DNA from: WHTG01 sp035540515
Lineage (GTDB): Bacteria; Actinomycetota; Nitriliruptoria; Euzebyales; Egibacteraceae
Length of the DNA stretch: 8,162 nucleotides
Reading direction: 5' to 3'
Assembly (NCBI GenBank): GCA_035540515.1
Contig: DATLGM010000054.1
Span: 1-8,162 of the forward strand
The notes beneath the pieces are model-generated. The model had not been told where the DNA came from and ran no database searches. It worked only from the letters and a program-made list of their open reading frames with translations. Shown here one piece after another: positions 4,747-8,162 of this stretch (position 1 is the stretch's first letter; every line of letters begins with the position of its first letter). The position numbers were made by a program, and so were the translations under genes.

Positions 4747-6234
4747 GTGACCACGAGGGCCCCCACCCTCAGCCCCCAGGACTTCGGACCACCTCTGACG
4801 GGAGGCCGCCGTCGCACGCCCGGGCGGCTGAGCTGGACCCGCGTCATCGCCGTCGTCGCCGGGTTCATGGTCGTCGCCGTGGTCAGCGCCACGATCACCG
4901 CCGCCTTGCTGGTGTGGCACGGCCAGCGCCAGATCACCGCCGTGGACGTCGAGACGCAGGTGCCGGGCGACCTCGACGGCGACGGCGGGGTCGACATCCC
5001 TGAGCTGACCGACCTCCGCAACGTCCTCGTCGTCGGGTCCGACAGCCGCGAGGGGCTCAGCCGGCGCGAGCGCGCCGACCTGGGCACCGGGCAGTTCGAG
5101 GGAACCCGAACGGACACGATCATGCTCGTGCAGCTCGACCCCCAGCGTCACGGCGCGGCGATGCTGTCGTTCCCCCGGGATCTGCTCGTGACCCGCTGCG
5201 ACGGGTCGCAGGGGCGGATCAACGGCGCGTACGACATCGGGGCGAGCAGCGAGGTCGGTGGGCCGACGTGTGTGGTGCGCACCGTCACCGAGCTGACGGG
5301 CATCCCGGTCCACCACTACGTCCAGGTCGACTTCGCGGGGTTCGTGCAGGTCGTCGACGCGCTGGGCGGTGTCAGCATGTATCTCGACGAACCCATCGCC
5401 GACGCCGACGCCAACATCGACCTGCCGGCCGGTTGCGTGCGGATGTCGGGTCAGGAGGCGCTCGGTTTCGTCCGCGTGCGCAAGATCGACAGTGACTTCG
5501 GGCGGATCGCCCGGCAGCAGCGCTTCGTGCGAGAGCTCGTCGACCAGGTCACCAGCGCTCGGGTCGCACTGAACCTCCCGCGGCTGTTCTCGCTGGTCGA
5601 GGCGGCCGCCAAGGCCGTCGACACCGACCCCTCGCTGTCGTTGGGCGTCATGCGGCAGATCGCCTTCAGCTTTCGCGACATCCGGTCGGACCGGATCGAC
5701 GCCCGCACCGTCCCCGCGTTCAACCGGGTGATCTCCGGAGCCGCGTACGTCGTGGCCGACGAGGCAAGGGCCGAGGCGCTGTTCGCCGCCTTCCGGGAAG
5801 GCGTGGCCGCGCCGGCCGACGTCGGGACCGAGGGACCGTCGGACGTGCGCGTCGCTGACGTGCCGCCCCTGGTGGTGCTCAACGCCACAAACATCTCCGG
5901 ACTTGCGACCGCCGCGACCCATGCGCTGCAGGCACGCGGTTTCGCCGTGGAGTCGACCGCCAACGCGGATCGCAGCGACGCGGGGCGCACGGTCATCGAG
6001 CACCCCCAGGACCGCCGGGAGGAGGCGGAGCTGGTGCGGGAGCTGTTCCCCGGCGCGCTGATCCGCCGCGCCGCGGATGCCACGACCGTCACGGTCTACG
6101 TCGGCGCCGACACGGACCCCGAGCGTCTCGCGGCCATGGCCGAGGAGGAGCCGACCCCGACGGGTCCGCCGGAGCCCGAGCCCGAGCCGACGTTTGCCGG
6201 CGCAGCCCCGCCGGAGACGCCGAAGGACTGCTGA
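4747..6234 (+). CDS. LCP family glycopolymer transferase with EF-hand-like loop and LytR_C domain (second of tandem pair)
   Basis: A 495-aa paralogue of the preceding gene, starting at GTG. A cytoplasmic Pro/Arg-rich stretch leads to one membrane span (about 33-57). Between the span and the catalytic domain is DLDGDGGVDIPE (75-86), a complete 12-residue EF-hand/dockerin-type calcium loop with Asp at 1, 3, 5 and 9, Gly at 6, a hydrophobic residue at 8 and Glu at 12. The LCP domain has VGSDSR (96-101), RTDT (121-124), SFPRD (141-145), RIN (157-159), VRVR (242-245) and DFGRIARQQ (250-258), so all main catalytic residues are kept. LytR_C spans about 373-456 (LVVLNAT at its start). The tail is acidic and proline-rich (EPEPEPEP) and ends in Cys495. 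The only four cysteines, 151, 175, 230 and 495, match those of the first LCP protein. It probably works on the same or a related polymer. Calcium binding is a prediction from the motif only. Confidence 0.92.
   Translation: MTTRAPTLSPQDFGPPLTGGRRRTPGRLSWTRVIAVVAGFMVVAVVSATITAALLVWHGQRQITAVDVETQVPGDLDGDGGVDIPELTDLRNVLVVGSDSREGLSRRERADLGTGQFEGTRTDTIMLVQLDPQRHGAAMLSFPRDLLVTRCDGSQGRINGAYDIGASSEVGGPTCVVRTVTELTGIPVHHYVQVDFAGFVQVVDALGGVSMYLDEPIADADANIDLPAGCVRMSGQEALGFVRVRKIDSDFGRIARQQRFVRELVDQVTSARVALNLPRLFSLVEAAAKAVDTDPSLSLGVMRQIAFSFRDIRSDRIDARTVPAFNRVISGAAYVVADEARAEALFAAFREGVAAPADVGTEGPSDVRVADVPPLVVLNATNISGLATAATHALQARGFAVESTANADRSDAGRTVIEHPQDRREEAELVRELFPGALIRRAADATTVTVYVGADTDPERLAAMAEEEPTPTGPPEPEPEPTFAGAAPPETPKDC
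4969..5004 (+). other. EF-hand/dockerin-type calcium-binding loop coding segment
   Basis: These 36 bases encode D-L-D-G-D-G-G-V-D-I-P-E, which fits the DxDxDGxxDxxE calcium loop at every ligand position. The flanking residues (GD before, LTDL after) also resemble a dockerin half-repeat. Only one copy is present, and the first LCP protein has no counterpart at this place. Confidence 0.6.
6223..6227 (+). promoter_or_regulatory. RBS for the GT2 gene inside the end of the second LCP gene
   Basis: AAGGA lies within the last codons of the second LCP gene, 9 nt before ATG 6237. The LCP stop (6232-6234) falls between it and the start, only 2 nt from the ATG. This suggests translational coupling of the LCP and glycosyltransferase genes. 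Confidence 0.6.
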
Positions 6235-6236
6235 GC

Positions 6237-7220
6237 ATGCCTGCTGGTGAGCAGCCGCAGTGGCCTGCGGTGGCGGTGGTCATCCCGCTGCGCGACAGTG
6301 CACGGGACCTCGGCCGGTGCCTGGAGGCTGTGCTGTCGCAGGACTATCCCGGCACCATCGAGGTGGTCTGCGCGGTCGGGCCGTCTCGCGACGACACGGC
6401 GGCCATCGCCGGCGCGTGGGCTGGGCGGGATGACCGGGTGACCGTGGTCGCGAACCCCGCGGGCACGACGCCGGCGGCACTGAACGTGGCGATCGGTGCC
6501 TCCACCGCACCGGTGGTCGCTCGGGTCGACGGGCATGCGGTGCTGCCGCCCGGCTACCTGCGCCGGGCCGTCGAGACGTTGCAGGCGACGGGAGCCGACA
6601 ACGTCGGCGGTGTGCAGGACGCGCAGGGCGAGACGCCATTCGAGGTTGCCGTCGCGGCCGCCATGACGTCGCGCTTCGGCGTCGGCAACGCGGCGTTTCA
6701 CTACGGCGGCGAGCCCGGCCCCACCGACACGGTTTACCTGGGCGTGTTCCGCCGGTCGGCGCTGCAACGCGTCGGTGGCTTCGACGAGACGCTGATCCGC
6801 AACCAGGACTACGAGCTGAACTGGCGGATCCGCGACACCGGGGGAGTGGTCTGGTTCGACCCGCAGCTGCGCGTGCGCTACCGCCCCCGCTCGGACCTGC
6901 GCGGTCTGGCCAGCCAGTACTTCCAGTACGGCCAGTGGAAGCGCGAAGTGCTGCGGCGCCACCCGCGTTCGGTGCGCCTGCGCCAGCTGGCCCCGCCGGC
7001 TGCGGTCGTCGCGAACACCGCGGGCTTCGTGCTCGGCGTCGGGCACCGGCGGTGGTGGTTGGCCGCGCCCGCGCTGTACGCCGGCGCCGCGACGGCCGCC
7101 GCCGCACTGGCCGGCCGCGGTGATCGGCCGACGGCCGTGCGCCTGCCTTTGGTGTTCGCCGTCATGCACCACGCCTGGGGCGCCGGCTTCCTGCTCGGTC
7201 GCCGCCGGCGATCGTCATGA
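6237..7220 (+). CDS. Family 2 glycosyltransferase, ExoA-like, membrane-anchored
   Basis: A 327-aa GT-A fold glycosyltransferase. It begins with the nucleotide-sugar-binding strand VAVVIPLRDSARDL and CLEAVLSQDYP. The metal-binding DxD equivalent is VDGH (Asp98-His100), in the context ARVDGHAVLPPGYL typical of the succinoglycan-synthesis ExoA group. The acceptor and catalytic-base region is RNQDYELNWRI (Asp191, Glu193), and a Q/W motif, QYFQYGQWK, spans 227-235. After about residue 251 the chain is hydrophobic, with roughly three membrane segments (251-270, 275-293, 303-320), then an Arg-rich end that should stay in the cytoplasm. Such enzymes transfer a sugar from a nucleotide donor to a lipid-linked glycan on the inner face of the membrane. 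Starting 2 nt after an LCP gene, it probably builds or decorates the polymer that the LCP enzymes attach (inference). The sugar cannot be named. An ortholog of true ExoA is not implied. Confidence 0.88.
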   Translation: MPAGEQPQWPAVAVVIPLRDSARDLGRCLEAVLSQDYPGTIEVVCAVGPSRDDTAAIAGAWAGRDDRVTVVANPAGTTPAALNVAIGASTAPVVARVDGHAVLPPGYLRRAVETLQATGADNVGGVQDAQGETPFEVAVAAAMTSRFGVGNAAFHYGGEPGPTDTVYLGVFRRSALQRVGGFDETLIRNQDYELNWRIRDTGGVVWFDPQLRVRYRPRSDLRGLASQYFQYGQWKREVLRRHPRSVRLRQLAPPAAVVANTAGFVLGVGHRRWWLAAPALYAGAATAAAALAGRGDRPTAVRLPLVFAVMHHAWGAGFLLGRRRRSS

Positions 7221-8144
7221 CGTCGCGGCGATGACCACTTGGACCGCGACCCACCCGCCGGCGATCGCCATCGTCGCTGCGGTCAGCCATGCCGCCCCGA
7301 CCCTGCGCAGTCGCTCGTGGGCTTCCAACGCTCCCGCCCCCACCGCGACCGTTGCGAGGGCATAGGCCGGCAGCACCGCCGCGGCCGGCCACCCCGGCAG
7401 CGCCGCCGCGACCAGGGCCAGGGCGACCACCGTGGCGACGACTGCCGCGTTGCGTCGATGCGGCCAGCGCTGCTGGTGCAAGGCGAGGGCGACCGCCACC
7501 GCCGGCGCCGCCAGCGTCACGACGGTGCCCGCAGCGCCGGCCGCCCACAGCTGCGCCACGACGATGCTGTCCCAGGCCGGGACCGCGGTCTTCGCCGCCG
7601 CACCCACCGCCCACCCGCCGGCGATGGCGGCACCCAGGGGGATGCCCTCGTACCGCGCCCATACGAGGGCCGTCACGGCCAGCGCGGCCGCCAGGGCGAC
7701 ACCCGTGGGGGGTGACAGCACCGTCACCGCTGCGACGGCCCCCGGCGCCGCGGCCAGCGCCCCCCGGTCCCGCTCGACCAGCCAGCGGACCGCGAACCCG
7801 ACGGCGGCCACGCATGCCGGGGCGCTCAGCCCGCCAGGAGCCAGCGTCGTCGCGGCCACGACCGTCGGCGCCGAGACCGCGTACACGATCGCGGCGGCCC
7901 AGGCGACGCGACCGGCGGGGCGCACCCAGGCCCGAAACGCCACAACCGTTGCGACGGCGGTGACGACCAGCATGGCCAAGCGAGCAGGCCAGACCGGATC
8001 CGGAGCACCAAACGGAAGGGCCGCCGCCTCCCCCGGTGACAGCGGGCGCGTCACGTCGCCGGCGACGACGGCCAGCAGCGCGTAGCCCGCGGCCGCGGCG
8101 ACGACCAGGGTCGTGTTGCGCCGGATCTCCGCGCGAACCTCCAT
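7215..8144 (-). CDS. Polytopic membrane protein of unknown function, possibly a short GT-C relative
   Basis: A 309-aa protein, very rich in Ala and Val, with about eight to ten hydrophobic segments (about 12-29, 54-70, 77-98, 105-121, 130-163, 168-186, 194-222, 233-250, 252-272, 283-305). Charged residues are limited to short loops. I do not recognise it with certainty. The N-terminal half recalls GT-C membrane glycosyltransferases of the PMT/ArnT type. There is an outside loop after the first span (RPLSPGEAAAL, 33-42), where GT-C enzymes carry an acidic catalytic pair, and then an inside-loop pattern like VRPAGRVAWAAAIVYAVSAP. The usual Asp-Glu is Gly-Glu here, and the protein is well short of the usual 450-600 aa, so catalytic activity is doubtful. 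The strand is supported by GC-rich third positions and sensible membrane topology. ATG 8144 has no Shine-Dalgarno. Its stop overlaps that of the GT2 gene tail-to-tail. Confidence 0.65.
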   Translation of the reverse strand: MEVRAEIRRNTTLVVAAAAGYALLAVVAGDVTRPLSPGEAAALPFGAPDPVWPARLAMLVVTAVATVVAFRAWVRPAGRVAWAAAIVYAVSAPTVVAATTLAPGGLSAPACVAAVGFAVRWLVERDRGALAAAPGAVAAVTVLSPPTGVALAAALAVTALVWARYEGIPLGAAIAGGWAVGAAAKTAVPAWDSIVVAQLWAAGAAGTVVTLAAPAVAVALALHQQRWPHRRNAAVVATVVALALVAAALPGWPAAAVLPAYALATVAVGAGALEAHERLRRVGAAWLTAATMAIAGGWVAVQVVIAATS

Positions 8145-8153
8145 CGGCGCGCG

Positions 8154-8159
8154 ATCGTA
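8154..8159 (-). promoter_or_regulatory. Possible -10 element for a near-leaderless transcript
   Basis: On the minus strand TACGAT fits the actinobacterial TAnnnT -10 pattern and ends 9 nt before ATG 8144. A start site the usual 6-7 nt downstream would give a leader of only 2-3 nt, which agrees with the lack of any ribosome binding site here. The matching -35 region is outside the window. Confidence 0.35.
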
Positions 8160-8162
8160 CGT

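Noticed and set aside
4711..6003. A 430-codon minus-strand frame antisense to the second LCP gene
   Set aside because: The opposite strand encodes a full LCP protein with all catalytic motifs, and the antisense translation is an Asp/His/Arg-rich artefact.
1..8162. tRNA, rRNA, CRISPR, insertion sequence, attachment site or phage genes
   Set aside because: No cloverleaf-like segment, spaced direct repeats, transposase motifs or terminal inverted repeats were seen. Nearly all of the window is accounted for by seven genes of uniform base composition.

Overview
This 8.2 kb window is very GC-rich, with dense, short-spaced genes and strongly GC-ending codons. The gene content points to a high-GC actinobacterium (Actinomycetota). 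The clues are two LytR-CpsA-Psr (LCP) proteins with C-terminal LytR_C domains, and a TIGR03089-type truncated AMP-binding protein beside them. A deep-branching class such as Nitriliruptoria is possible, but the window alone cannot settle that.

Layout: (1) 1-273 (+) is the 3' end of an acyl-CoA thioesterase (hotdog fold). It faces (2) a three-gene leftward block, 3108 to 313 (-). In transcription order this is a TIGR03089-like protein, a TagF/TagB-type CDP-glycerol glycerophosphotransferase-like enzyme, and a small LicC-like nucleotidyltransferase. The last two are tightly coupled: the ribosome binding site of the second overlaps the stop codon of the first. (3) A 105-bp divergent intergenic region (3109-3213) separates this block from (4) a rightward block, 3214 to 7220 (+). 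It holds two tandem paralogous LCP membrane enzymes (488 and 495 aa) and a family 2 glycosyltransferase of ExoA type that starts 2 nt after the second LCP gene. (5) 7215-8144 (-) is a polytopic membrane protein of unknown function whose stop overlaps the glycosyltransferase stop tail-to-tail. Its N-terminal half faintly resembles GT-C membrane glycosyltransferases.

Taken together this is a cell-envelope glycopolymer locus. The nucleotidyltransferase may make an activated sugar or polyol. The TagF-like enzyme would transfer an alditol-phosphate-type unit, the GT2 enzyme would add sugar on the cytoplasmic face, and the LCP pair would move the finished lipid-linked polymer onto the wall. That pathway is inference; the family assignments rest on visible motifs.

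The most unusual signals are in the LCP pair. The second protein has a perfect 12-residue EF-hand/dockerin-type calcium loop (residues 75-86) between its membrane anchor and catalytic domain, absent from the first. Both proteins end in a shared acidic/proline tail (EPEP-x-aromatic-x-GA...DC) with a C-terminal cysteine. They also share exactly the same four extracytoplasmic cysteines. No RNA genes, CRISPR arrays, insertion sequences or attachment sites were seen.
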